Part shown: positions 17,633-26,627 of the stretch, one piece after another
Numbering within the stretch: the first letter of the stretch is position 1
Layout: the number at the start of each line of letters is the position of its first letter
Source of the DNA: Micrococcales bacterium 31B
Lineage (GTDB): Bacteria; Actinomycetota; Actinomycetes; Actinomycetales; Dermabacteraceae
Assembly (NCBI GenBank): GCA_022803075.1
Contig: JAFFTF010000001.1
Span: forward strand, 219,058-283,057
Reading direction: 5' to 3'
DNA length: 64,000 bases
Translations under genes and position numbers: made by a program
The notes under the pieces: model-generated
What the model was told of the DNA's origin: nothing
What the model saw: only the letters and a program-made list of their open reading frames with translations
Database searches by the model: none

Positions 17633-20600
17633 GACTCCTGCAACTGAACCTCTGCGGCGTGGGCCCCTTCGCGACCCTGCAATCCCTTGACCTCGCCACC
17701 GTGGGCCAGACGGGGCTGTTCCTGCTCGAGGGCCCCACCGGCAGTGGCAAGTCCACCCTCATCGACGCCATGGTGTTCGCCCTCTACGGCCACGTGGCCT
17801 CCTCCACGAGCGAAGAAACCCGCATGGTCAGCACGCACCGGCAACGCGACCAGGTGCCGTACGTCGACCTCACTTTCGAGCTGACCTCGGGCGTGTACCG
17901 AATCGTGCGCACCCCCAAGTTTGACCGAGAGAAGAAACGCGGAGAAGGCACCACCCTCGTTAATCAGACGGCCAAACTCTGGCGCCTGCCGCAGTTCACA
18001 ACCGCTCCAACCTGCCGCGAAGACGAACCCCCGGGCGCCGTCAGCCTCTCTACGAGGGCATCCGAGGTCGGCAGCGAGGTGACCCGACTCATCGGCCTGA
18101 ACCGCGAGCAATTCGTGCAAACGGTCGTGCTGCCGCAGGGTGAGTTCGCGACGTTCCTGCACGCTCCGGGAGAAAAACGCCGCGAACTGCTGCAACACAT
18201 CTTCGGCACGCAGCACTACGAGGCCATGCAGGCAATATTTAGCGCGCGCGGTAAGCAAGCCGAGGCCGACACCCTGGCATCCCAGGAGAGCCTCAAAACC
18301 GCCGCGGTCGTGCTGGGACGTGCCACCGAAGCGTCCGATACCGATGCCGCGCACCTCGAGGCCGCTGCGCGCGAACTCGACCTGGCCACCCTCACCCAGG
18401 GAGGCGGCGATCTGGTCGCGGCCGCGCAACGTCGCGCAGACACGGCAGAGGCGGCGGCCGCGACCGCGAGCGCCACCGAATCGGACGCTCGTGTGGCCCG
18501 TGATCGCCTCGCCGCGCAGGTAGAGGCCTTCTCCACGTGGCGAGCGGCCACGCAGCGGGTCGCGAGTCTAGAGGAGCGCCGCCCGTCCGTGGACGCCCAG
18601 CGCACTGCTGTCGCCCTGGCGAGGCGAGCCGCGCACGTCGCCACCGCCCACACCCAGCTCGAACTGGCGAGGGGTAAGTTACGGGCCACCGAGGCTTCCT
18701 GGGGGGAGGCCGTCACGCGAGCCGTCTCGGCGGGGCAGCTCGAGTTGCGCGCGCCTGGGGCGACCGATCAGTCCGCGGGCGGAGCGGGCTCTGCCAGCGA
18801 GGCGGGCGAAGCGGATGCCTCCCGCGAGGTGGGCGGTCAGGTCGCCGCCGTGGCACTCAGCGAGCACCTCACCCCCGATGCCGACCTGCTCGGGCGCCTC
18901 AACGCGCTCGCCGAGGCCTACGTCGCGGCCATCTCGCGCCGCGCGCGGCTCGTGGCCCTCGAACGCGAGCTCCCCGCGCGGCTCGCAGCGTGGGAGCGTG
19001 AAGCGGCGGCGCTGGCGGAGTCCCGCCGTGACATCGAGGCCTTCGCCGCAACGCTCGGCGAACGCACGGCTCAGCGCGAGGCCCTAGACCTCGAACTCAC
19101 GCACTCCAAAGCAGCCGCCGCCGGTCTTGACGCGGCAAACACCGCACATCAGGCCGCCGTCGAACGCCAGCGCAAAGTCGAAGCCCACGCTGCTCTCACC
19201 CGCAACCTGGAGGCCGCGGTGGCCGCTCAACGCACCGCCGAAGCCACGAACGCAAAGGCACAACGCGCGCGGGACGATCTCACCGCGAGGCGCCTGCGCT
19301 ACGTCGCGGGTGAGCTCGCTCCCCACCTTCGAGACGACGAGCCCTGCCCCCTGTGCGGCTCGCTCGAACACCCCAATCCCGCCGGCGACGGAGACAAAGC
19401 CGTCGACCTGAAGACGGTCAATGCGGCCCAACGCGCCGCAGAAACCGCATTCGCCGCAGCGGAGACGGCACGAGGCAACACAGAACGACTTCACCTCGAA
19501 AGTTCGCAGGCTGAGGCAGAACTCGGCGACGACACGGCCGACTCTGTCTCGGCGCTCGTGGCGGCCACCGCCGCCACGCTGCACGCGGTGCGCGCCGCGA
19601 TGACGCGACGGGACACCCTTGACGCCACCCTGCGTGAGCACGATCTGCTCACGCTTAGCCTGCGCGAACAGCACGAAAAGCGCGTGCAGGCCGCCACTCG
19701 CGAGGCCACTCGCCTCGAATCCCAACGCGAGAATCTCACCCATGATCAGGCCGAAGTCTCCGGGCCCGTCACGCAGGCGACACTGCAAGCCGCCGACGAG
19801 GCGGCGAACGCGGTTGCCAAGGCTCTCGCGACGGAATGCCGCCACGTGATCGAGGCGGCCGCCGCAGTCTCCACCGCCATCCGGCACACCGACTCCGAGG
19901 CTGCCGCGCAGGGTTTTGCCACCGTGGCGGACGGCCTCGCCGCGCACTGGCAGACCGAGCGCCTCGACCGAGCAACGGAGGCGATCACGGAGTTCGATCG
20001 CGATCTCACTGCGGCCGTCACCCGACTCAACGATTCGAAGTGCGTAGACATCGCAGGGGTGTTCGAGACGTGGCGTGCGACCAACGGCGCGACCGCCGCC
20101 ACGCTCGGCGAGGTGGCGGAGGCACCCGACGACGCCGATATCGCTGCCTTTGAACTCTCCTTGACCGCTGCTCACGCGGAGCGCACGCAGGCTCACGACG
20201 AGGCCCTGGCTCGCTATTCAGAACTGCGTGACCGCTCCGCACAGGCCAACAAGACCCGTGCCGATGCGGTGCGCGAGAATGCGTCGATGCAAGCTGCCAT
20301 CGCGCTCCACGGTGCCCGCGTGGCCGCCGCGCGTCCGCTGATCCGGCTCAAGGCGCTCGCCGAAGGCAAAGAAGGTAACCAACGCAAAATGACTCTTTCC
20401 ACGTACGTGTTACTGCAACGTTTCGAGCGCGTTGTCGCAGCCGCCAATGTGCGCCTCGCGGGCATGCTGTATGGCCGCTACCACCTCGAAAGTCACGAAT
20501 CGAAAGAAGGAAAATCCCGCAGCCACAACCTCGGCCTCGGTCTCGCCGTCCGCGACCTCCACACCGATACGACGCGCGCACCCAAAACGCTTTCGGGGGG

Positions 20601-20883
20601 AGAAACCTTTTGTGTCTCCCTAGCGCTCGCCTTGGGCCTCGCCGACACGGTCAGCGAGGAGGCGGGGGGCATCGCACTCGACACGCTCTTCATTGATGAG
20701 GGGTTCGGCTCCCTCGACCACGAGGCGCTAGAGCAAGTGCAACGCGAGCTGGACCGCTTGCGCGCGGCGGGCAGGTGTGTCGGCGTCGTCAGCCACGTCG
20801 AAGACATGAAGCAGAGCATCGCCGAGAAGATCTCGGTGCGACGCGGACGTCACGGCACCTCCACGGTCACCGTATGCGCGTGA
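17629..20883 (+). CDS. sbcC: exonuclease subunit SbcC (Rad50 homologue)
   Basis: 1084 residues. ATPase partner of SbcD. The Walker A site EGPTGSGKSTLIDAMVFALYG is near residue 35; two long Ala/Arg/Glu-rich coiled-coil arms flank the zinc hook CPLCGS at about residue 572; the ABC signature TLSGGETFCVSLALALGLAD is near 987 and the Walker B region LFIDEGFGSLD near 1018. All key residues are present. An Ala/Gly/Ser-rich insertion around residues 375-405 interrupts the first arm, an unusual low-complexity stretch for a coiled coil. Confidence 0.96.
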   Translation: MRLLQLNLCGVGPFATLQSLDLATVGQTGLFLLEGPTGSGKSTLIDAMVFALYGHVASSTSEETRMVSTHRQRDQVPYVDLTFELTSGVYRIVRTPKFDREKKRGEGTTLVNQTAKLWRLPQFTTAPTCREDEPPGAVSLSTRASEVGSEVTRLIGLNREQFVQTVVLPQGEFATFLHAPGEKRRELLQHIFGTQHYEAMQAIFSARGKQAEADTLASQESLKTAAVVLGRATEASDTDAAHLEAAARELDLATLTQGGGDLVAAAQRRADTAEAAAATASATESDARVARDRLAAQVEAFSTWRAATQRVASLEERRPSVDAQRTAVALARRAAHVATAHTQLELARGKLRATEASWGEAVTRAVSAGQLELRAPGATDQSAGGAGSASEAGEADASREVGGQVAAVALSEHLTPDADLLGRLNALAEAYVAAISRRARLVALERELPARLAAWEREAAALAESRRDIEAFAATLGERTAQREALDLELTHSKAAAAGLDAANTAHQAAVERQRKVEAHAALTRNLEAAVAAQRTAEATNAKAQRARDDLTARRLRYVAGELAPHLRDDEPCPLCGSLEHPNPAGDGDKAVDLKTVNAAQRAAETAFAAAETARGNTERLHLESSQAEAELGDDTADSVSALVAATAATLHAVRAAMTRRDTLDATLREHDLLTLSLREQHEKRVQAATREATRLESQRENLTHDQAEVSGPVTQATLQAADEAANAVAKALATECRHVIEAAAAVSTAIRHTDSEAAAQGFATVADGLAAHWQTERLDRATEAITEFDRDLTAAVTRLNDSKCVDIAGVFETWRATNGATAATLGEVAEAPDDADIAAFELSLTAAHAERTQAHDEALARYSELRDRSAQANKTRADAVRENASMQAAIALHGARVAAARPLIRLKALAEGKEGNQRKMTLSTYVLLQRFERVVAAANVRLAGMLYGRYHLESHESKEGKSRSHNLGLGLAVRDLHTDTTRAPKTLSGGETFCVSLALALGLADTVSEEAGGIALDTLFIDEGFGSLDHEALEQVQRELDRLRAAGRCVGVVSHVEDMKQSIAEKISVRRGRHGTSTVTVCA

Positions 20884-20922
20884 GGGGTGGCGAATAGTCG
20901 CAGGGGTCGCGCCCGAGCGCTC

Positions 20923-22098
20923 CTACCGCGTCGGGATCAGGGCACAAAACATTGCCTCGAGCGCTAGAAGCGGTGCGACGTTCGCGGCGATGCGCCGCCG
21001 CGCGGCAGACATCGCCTCGATGTGACGCAACGTGGCCTCGGGGGAGCGCGATTGCGCCAACTGCTCAAGCGTCGACGCGAGGTCACCGTTGATGAGGTCA
21101 ATGGTGCTCGCCACTCCGCACTGCAGCAAGAGCACGTCCCTCATCAGCGACGACATGTCGCTGAGGGCACGGTCCAGCACGTCGCGTGTGTGTCGCGTTG
21201 AGCGTCGCTTCTGGTCGTCTTCCAACTGTTTGATCTGGGAGCGCAGCGCGGGAGGAATTGTCGAGGCTTCCTCCAGCCCCAGAGTTCGCAGCAGGGCGGC
21301 TCGTTCGCGCAGATTTCGTTCCTCGGCTCCAGCCTTGGCGTCTTCAGTGGCGATCTTCAGCAACTCGTCGGCGCGCAGTACCGCGTCACCGGGGGTATGC
21401 ACCCGCGCGGGTAGAGACAGTACGTGCAGCCGAGTGTCTCGGGCTGCCTCCGAGCGCGCGAGCCTGCGCGCAATGCCAATGTGCGAGGCCGCCGCTCGAG
21501 CCGCGAGCAGCGCCGCCTCGGGTGCGATGCCATCGCGACGCACGAGGAGCTCTGCCACCTCACGAGGATTAGGAGTTCCGAGCGACACCTGACGACAGCG
21601 AGAACGCACCGTCTGGGCGAGGTCCTCGGGCGACGGGGCGCATAGCAGCCAGACGGTGCGCGGTGGCGGTTCTTCGATAGATTTCAGCAGGACGTTGAAG
21701 GTGCCCGCACTCATGCGGTCGGCGTCCTCCATGAGGATGAGTCGCCAGCGACCCTGCGACGGCGACCGTTGCGCCACTTGGATGAGTGCCCTCACCTCGT
21801 CTTTGCTGATGGTCAAGAGTTCGGTGGCCACGATGCTGACATCGGGGTGAGTGCCTGCGAGAGTCGTGGTGCAGTTCTGGCACTCCCCGCAGCCGGCCTC
21901 GGGACTGCCCGAATAGTCGCACTGCAGGGCCGCCGCGAATGCGCGTGCCGCGTTGGATCGTCCCGACCCGGGCGGCCCCGTGATCAACCATGCGTGCGAC
22001 ATCGCGTCGCGACCCGAGGCCGCCCGCGACAGCATTCCGACGGCACGCGACTGACCCACGATGTCGTGCCAGACGCCACGCTGCATCAGCGGGTCCAT
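20923..22098 (-). CDS. holB: DNA polymerase III subunit delta'
   Basis: 391 residues. Clamp-loader subunit. The fold begins with WHDIVGQSRAVGML; the P-loop is GPPGSGRS (~41-48) with Arg in place of the catalytic Lys, as is usual in actinobacterial HolB; four cysteines of the zinc module follow (CDYSGSPEAGCGECQNC); then LILMEDADRMSAGTFNVLLK and SIEEPPPRTVWLL. The first ATG, at 22098, overlaps tmk by 13 bases after AGCGAGGA; the ATG at 22086 is an alternative. Coupled to tmk, a common actinobacterial pair. Confidence 0.94.
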   Translation of the reverse strand: MDPLMQRGVWHDIVGQSRAVGMLSRAASGRDAMSHAWLITGPPGSGRSNAARAFAAALQCDYSGSPEAGCGECQNCTTTLAGTHPDVSIVATELLTISKDEVRALIQVAQRSPSQGRWRLILMEDADRMSAGTFNVLLKSIEEPPPRTVWLLCAPSPEDLAQTVRSRCRQVSLGTPNPREVAELLVRRDGIAPEAALLAARAAASHIGIARRLARSEAARDTRLHVLSLPARVHTPGDAVLRADELLKIATEDAKAGAEERNLRERAALLRTLGLEEASTIPPALRSQIKQLEDDQKRRSTRHTRDVLDRALSDMSSLMRDVLLLQCGVASTIDLINGDLASTLEQLAQSRSPEATLRHIEAMSAARRRIAANVAPLLALEAMFCALIPTR

Positions 22099-22727
22099 TC
22101 CTCGCTGTGCACGCAGCTAAAGCCCAGCAACTGCGCGGCGCGTTCGCGTATGCGCTGGTGCAGCAATCGGGCGTCCTCATCGGCGTTGAGAATGAGGTAG
22201 GACGCAGGGTCGGCCTCTGCCAGCGTCAGAAACGCTTGGCGCACGCCCTCGTGAAACGTGAGGGATTCCTGTTCGAGTCGGTCGAGTCCGCGCCCCTGCT
22301 GTCGTTCGAGGCCGACGCCGGGGTCGATGTCGAGGAGTACCGTGAGGTTCGGTTCGAGTCGATCGGTTGCCCAGAGGGAGATCTTGCGAACTTCTTTGAC
22401 GCCGAGGCCACGGCCGAACCCCTGATAGGCCGCCGACGAGTCAATGTAGCGATCACACAGCACCACCTTGTTGGCATCAAGAGCGGGGCGCACGACCTCG
22501 GCTACGTGTTGCGCGCGATCCGCCGCGTACAGGAGCGCCTCGGCTCGGGCAGTCATCGAATCGCCATGCAGCAGGAGGTCGCGGATGCTCGCGCCGAGGC
22601 GGGTGCCACCCGGCTGGCGGGTCTCTTCGACCTGCACGTTTTGCTCTCGCAGCCACTGGGCGAGGAGGCCAACCTGGGTTGACTTTCCGGCGCCGTCGCC
22701 GCCTTCGAAAACAATAAACGCGCTCAT
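22086..22727 (-). CDS. tmk: thymidylate kinase
   Basis: 213 residues from ATG 22727, preceded by GGAGG; the open frame upstream to 22886 has no ribosome site and no family similarity. Phosphorylates dTMP to dTDP. P-loop FEGGDGAGKSTQ at residues 7-18, the DRX motif LCDRYIDSSAAYQGFGRG in the middle, LLDIDPGVGLERQQGRG and a lid with RLEQESLTFHEGVRQAFL. Its end overlaps holB. Confidence 0.95.
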   Translation of the reverse strand: MSAFIVFEGGDGAGKSTQVGLLAQWLREQNVQVEETRQPGGTRLGASIRDLLLHGDSMTARAEALLYAADRAQHVAEVVRPALDANKVVLCDRYIDSSAAYQGFGRGLGVKEVRKISLWATDRLEPNLTVLLDIDPGVGLERQQGRGLDRLEQESLTFHEGVRQAFLTLAEADPASYLILNADEDARLLHQRIRERAAQLLGFSCVHSEEWTR

Positions 22728-22960
22728 CTGTCCTCCGCCGGGCTTGCGCCCATATCGTTGTGATCCGCAGTGCACTCTAGGCGGATACCCGAGGCCGGGC
22801 TGTTCAGCTTCGCGGACCGAACAGTCGCTCCAACTACATCGTCGCGTATGCGCCGTGCTCGCGCATCTTTCGCCTGAGCCCAACATTGAACTCAGCGATC
22901 TTTCAGTCGAACACTGCCATACTGTAAAAAATTCGACCTTCTCGCCGCTTTGGGGAATCC

Positions 22961-23608
22961 ATGTATGACGTTCACGCTGCCTCGAGCGGATTCTCCGTTC
23001 TGTCGTTGCTGCACCCCGTTGAGTTGTTGCAGGGCCTCGGCAGTTTCGTGTTGCTGGGCGTTTTCGTCATCATCGTGATCGAATCGGGGGTGTTGTTCCC
23101 CTTCTTGCCCGGCGACTCGCTGCTTTTTACGGCGGCCGTGGCGCACTCCCAGTTGGGTTTCAGTTTTGGGGCTCTCCTGGCCGTCGGCATCGTTGCCGCC
23201 ATTGTGGGCGACTTCGTGGGCTATTGGCTGGGTTCGCGGTTCGGCCGCAGGCTGTTTACCCCGAACGCTCGGGTGCTGAAGACAAGGCACCTGGACGCGG
23301 CGGAGGTGTTCTTTGCCAAGTACGGCGCGCGAGCCATTTTCTTGGCGAGGTTCGTGCCGATCGTGCGCACGTTCGTTCCGCTCGCCGCAGGTATCTCGCG
23401 CTATGACCGGCGCCGGTTTGCCGTGTGGAATGTCGTGAGCGCATTCGCCTGGGTGGCGTCGATGGTGGTCGCGGGGGCTCTGCTCGGCGGCATCCCCTTC
23501 GTCGCGAAGAACATCGATGCGATCTGCATGGCACTGATCGCGATCACGGTGATCCCTGGCCTGATCCATATGTATCGCCGCTCGCGTGCGGAGAAAGCGG
23601 CGGAATGA
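22961..23608 (+). CDS. DedA-family membrane protein
   Basis: 215 residues with about five hydrophobic segments. The SNARE-associated/DedA signature is clear: IESGVLFPFLPGDSLLF, GDFVGYWLGSRFGRRLF, FFAKYGARAIFLARFVPIVRTFVPLAAGISR, the last containing the conserved FxRF[VI]PxxRT-FxPxxAG pattern. DedA proteins are proposed lipid-carrier flippases, including undecaprenyl phosphate in some members; which lipid this one moves is unknown. Stand-alone gene with a 233-base leader region separating it from divergent tmk. Confidence 0.92.
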   Translation: MYDVHAASSGFSVLSLLHPVELLQGLGSFVLLGVFVIIVIESGVLFPFLPGDSLLFTAAVAHSQLGFSFGALLAVGIVAAIVGDFVGYWLGSRFGRRLFTPNARVLKTRHLDAAEVFFAKYGARAIFLARFVPIVRTFVPLAAGISRYDRRRFAVWNVVSAFAWVASMVVAGALLGGIPFVAKNIDAICMALIAITVIPGLIHMYRRSRAEKAAE

Positions 23609-23800
23609 TTCGCTTGACTCGTGGCGTGGCCGCATGACTCGTGTGCAATGTGCCCATTCTTGTCCCCGGCCTCCTGACGGTGCGGTACAAATAGTGACAG
23701 AGCCGCGATGGCTATCGCGGCCACCTGGTCGGTGCGGCACTGTGTCAACGTGGAGACTTATCACGCCGAAATGACCCGGGTCGTACCCCTGAGACGCAAT

Positions 23801-23821
23801 ATCACGTACATCTCTCGTGAT
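23801..23821. promoter_or_regulatory. inverted repeat upstream of urate oxidase
   Basis: ATCACG (23801-23806) and CGTGAT (23816-23821) with 9 bases between, 26 bases before the proposed GTG start. Could be an operator for a purine-responsive regulator; no regulator gene of that kind is nearby. Weak evidence. Confidence 0.3.
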
Positions 23822-23846
23822 CGAATCGATGCATGAGGAGTTCAAG

Positions 23847-24758
23847 GTGCCAACCACCGCCATTTTGGGATCAAATCAATACGGCAAAGCCGAAGTTCAC
23901 GTCGTTAAGGTCAAGCGAGACACGGCGCGCCACGAAATCTCCGACCTCACGGTGACGTCGCAGTTGCGCGGGGATTTCGCGGCCGCCCACACCGCAGGCG
24001 ACAACGCTCACGTCGTTGCCACTGATACGCAAAAGAACACGATCTTCGCATTCGCGCGCGACGGTATGGACGTGCCCGAAGAGTTCTTGATACGGCTCTC
24101 GGATCACTTCACCGCGGAGTTTGACTGGGTATCGGGTGGTCGCTGGGAGGCCCAGGCGGCGACGTGGGCGCGGATACCAGTGCAGGGGGCCGAGCATGAT
24201 CACGCGTTTTACCGGGAGGGCAGCGAGACGCGCACCGCAGTCGTCGTCCGGGATGCCGACACGATCAGTGTCATCGCGGGGTTGACCGACTTGGTGGTGC
24301 TGAAGTCTACGGAGTCCGAGTTTGTGGGGTTCCCCCGCGATAAGTACACGACGCTGGCCGAGGCGACCGACCGCATTCTGGCGACCACCGTAACCGCGCG
24401 TTGGCGCTTCGCGGACGTCGCGCCGGGAGCACCGCGACCCGACTACGACGCAAGTTACGCGGCGGTGCGCGCCGCGCTGCTGGAGACGTTCGCCAGCAAG
24501 CACTCTAAGGCCCTGCAAACCACTCTGTTTGAAATGGGCGAGGCGGCATTGGCTGCAGAGCCCGGCCTCGAGGAGATCAAGTTTTCGCTGCCCAATAAGC
24601 ATCACTTCACCGTGGACCTGACGCCGTTCGGCCTGGACAACCCGAACGAGGTGTTTTACGCCGCCGATCGGCCCTATGGGCTGATCGAAGCGACGGTGCT
24701 GCGGGAGGGTGTTGGGGAAGGTCACGCTGCCTGGTCGGGCATTGCGGGTTTCTGCTGA
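23847..24758 (+). CDS. urate oxidase (uricase)
   Basis: 303 residues from GTG 23847, chosen because GAGGAG sits 6 bases upstream and the next residues ILGSNQYGKAEV start the uricase fold; GTG 23817 and ATG 23829 are poorer. Cofactor-free oxidation of urate to 5-hydroxyisourate. Seen: NQYGKAEVHVVKV, THR-like region VVATDTQKNTIFAFAR (the conserved DT-K-N-T catalytic stretch), LVVLKSTESEFVGFPRDKYTTL and the C-terminal LPNKHHFTVDLTPFGLDNPNEVF. Two tunnelling-fold domains, normal length. Next gene downstream is another purine-catabolism enzyme, but 258 bases away. Confidence 0.93.
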   Translation: MPTTAILGSNQYGKAEVHVVKVKRDTARHEISDLTVTSQLRGDFAAAHTAGDNAHVVATDTQKNTIFAFARDGMDVPEEFLIRLSDHFTAEFDWVSGGRWEAQAATWARIPVQGAEHDHAFYREGSETRTAVVVRDADTISVIAGLTDLVVLKSTESEFVGFPRDKYTTLAEATDRILATTVTARWRFADVAPGAPRPDYDASYAAVRAALLETFASKHSKALQTTLFEMGEAALAAEPGLEEIKFSLPNKHHFTVDLTPFGLDNPNEVFYAADRPYGLIEATVLREGVGEGHAAWSGIAGFC

Positions 24759-25016
24759 CGAGATTACAGGGGCCTTGCGGGCGGCACGGGGAATGGGGTT
24801 CTGCCTAAAGTGATCGTTGGCAGTCGGCGATGATCGGTGCGACCCGCTCGGTTCGGTTGCCGGGATCGATAGGCACCGGCTGGTTGACGTGCGTGGTTTA
24901 GTACGATCTTCCCGAGTGTCATCGAGCACGGTGGTTGTACCTACCTGGTGACCCCGGGCGCTCGCGCGCGCGACACCGCAACCCACGACGAGTTATACCT
25001 TACGAGAGAGGACACC

Positions 25017-25826
25017 ATGCCCACCTATCAGTTCGCCCCCGCGGGGCTCCCGCCCCAGACGGATGTGATGCGTTCGAGCGCCATAGTGACTGAGGCCTAC
25101 ACGGTCATTCCGGCGAGCGTGAACCGCGACATTGTGACTGGACCTCTGCCCTATTGGGAGTCCACGCGCACGTGGATCATTAACCGGCCCGTTGCGGGCG
25201 GTGCAACGACCTTCGCGCAGTACCTTGTCGAGGTGGCGCCCGGAGGTGGCTCTGACCGACCAGAAGAGCAGCCCGAGGTGGAGTCTTTTATCTTTCTCAT
25301 GAATGGAGCCCTGACGGTCACCATTGAGGGCACGGAGCATCAGCTCACGCCGGGTGGCTTCGCGTTTTTGCCGCCTGGGTGCCAGTACACGGTGCGTAAT
25401 GGCGGCGGGGAACCCGCGCAGTTCTCGTGGTTGCGTAAGCGCTATCAGTGGATAGATGGGCACACGCCTCAACCCGTGGTGGGCAATGAGCAGGACCTGC
25501 CCGCCAAGGCCATGGAGGGCACGGACGGCAAGTGGGCGACGACGCGAATGCTCGACCCGGACGACATGACCTTTGACATGCACTGCAACATCGTGACGTT
25601 CCAGCCGGGCGCGTGTATTCCCTTTCTCGAGACTCATGTCATGGAGCACGGCTTGTACGTGTTGGAGGGCAAGGGAGTGTACAACCTCAACAACGACTGG
25701 GTTGAGGTGGAGGCCGGTGACTATATGTCCCTGCGTGCGTTCTGCCCGCAGGCGTGCTACGCCGGTGGTCCGGGCCCGTTCCGTTACCTGCTCTACAAGG
25801 ACGTAAATCGCCAGATCATGCTGTGA
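25017..25826 (+). CDS. allE: (S)-ureidoglycine aminohydrolase
   Basis: 269 residues from ATG 25017 after GAGAGAGG. A bicupin: first barrel around residues 60-130 (EVAPGGGSDRPEEQPEVESFIFLM), second around 190-260 (ITFQPG-like VTFQPGACIPFLETHVMEHGLYVLEG with the metal-binding Glu/His set E-T-H-x3-E-H). C-terminus ends LLYKDVNRQIML, very like AllE/YlbA proteins. The enzyme releases ammonia from ureidoglycine in the allantoin pathway. The steps between urate oxidase and this one (HIU hydrolase, OHCU decarboxylase, allantoinase, allantoate amidohydrolase) are not encoded in this window. Confidence 0.85.
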   Translation: MPTYQFAPAGLPPQTDVMRSSAIVTEAYTVIPASVNRDIVTGPLPYWESTRTWIINRPVAGGATTFAQYLVEVAPGGGSDRPEEQPEVESFIFLMNGALTVTIEGTEHQLTPGGFAFLPPGCQYTVRNGGGEPAQFSWLRKRYQWIDGHTPQPVVGNEQDLPAKAMEGTDGKWATTRMLDPDDMTFDMHCNIVTFQPGACIPFLETHVMEHGLYVLEGKGVYNLNNDWVEVEAGDYMSLRAFCPQACYAGGPGPFRYLLYKDVNRQIML

Positions 25827-25868
25827 GGTGATGTCTGTCGGGGCGGCCGTGGCGAGAGGGTGAGGGTT

Positions 25869-26624
25869 ATGTGTGCTCGATATGTGGTGGCTCGGGCGAC
25901 GCGCGATTTGGTGGCGTCGATGGGTTTGCTTGACGATTCGGGCAGCCCCTTGCAGGTTGAAGAGCGTTACGACGTGCGCCCCACCGCGGGCGTGCCGGTG
26001 CTGGTGGACGCCGTGCGTAAGGACGCAGGGTCCACCAGTCCGCAGCGTACCTGTGCGTTTGCGCGGTGGTCGCTGACCCCGCCGTTTTCTCGGGAACTGA
26101 AGACTCGGTACGCCACGTTCAATGCACGCAGCGAGACGGTCACCCAGAAGCCATCGTTTCGTCATGCGGTGCCCGGGCAGCGGGCGATCTTGCCGGCTGA
26201 CGGCTACTTCGAGTGGCTCACCGAATCTGACGGCACGAAGCGTCCGTTCTACATTCATGCTGGGTGGGGTGCGCCGGGTGCGCCGGGTGCGCCCGGTGCG
26301 ATGAACGCTCCGCTGCTGTTCGCGGGGTTGTATTCCTGGTGGAAGGACCGCGAGGCCAACGAGTGGGTGTTGACCGCGACCATGTTGACGCGCTCTGCCG
26401 TTGGCGACGTTGCTGACATTCATGACCGAACGCCGATGCTGATCGCCCCGGAGGACGTGGCGGAGTGGCTTGACCCCGGCACAGTCGGTACGCAGGGGTT
26501 GATCGATGACTTTGCCGCTCGCAGCGCGACGTGGGGGAAGGCCTTGCAGTTTCATGAGGTGGCCCCTTTGCGCGGTGCGGGTGGGGAACACTGGCTGCGA
26601 CCCCGGGAGTGCGGGACTGTGTGA
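25869..26624 (+). CDS. SRAP-domain abasic-site processing protein (YedK/HMCES)
   Basis: 251 residues. The start ATG 25869 is fixed by mechanism: the family needs Cys2 exposed after Met removal, and the protein then begins MCARYV. SRAP proteins form a thiazolidine crosslink with abasic sites in single-stranded DNA, shielding them during replication. Active-site motifs present: ATFNARSETV (Asn), LPADGYFEW (Glu) and DIHDRTPMLIAPED (His). A 9-bp in-frame repeat (26268-26300) encodes GAPGAPGAPGA in a loop. Convergent with dnaE2, only 3 bases between the stops; both work on damaged DNA. Confidence 0.94.
   Translation: MCARYVVARATRDLVASMGLLDDSGSPLQVEERYDVRPTAGVPVLVDAVRKDAGSTSPQRTCAFARWSLTPPFSRELKTRYATFNARSETVTQKPSFRHAVPGQRAILPADGYFEWLTESDGTKRPFYIHAGWGAPGAPGAPGAMNAPLLFAGLYSWWKDREANEWVLTATMLTRSAVGDVADIHDRTPMLIAPEDVAEWLDPGTVGTQGLIDDFAARSATWGKALQFHEVAPLRGAGGEHWLRPRECGTV
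26268..26300. repeat. 9-bp tandem repeat inside the SRAP gene
   Basis: GGTGCGCCG twice, then GGTGCGCCC and GGTGCG, in frame, giving a Gly-Ala-Pro loop between FYIHAGW and MNAPLLFAGLYSWW of the SRAP domain. Confidence 0.85.
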
Positions 26625-26627
26625 CTG

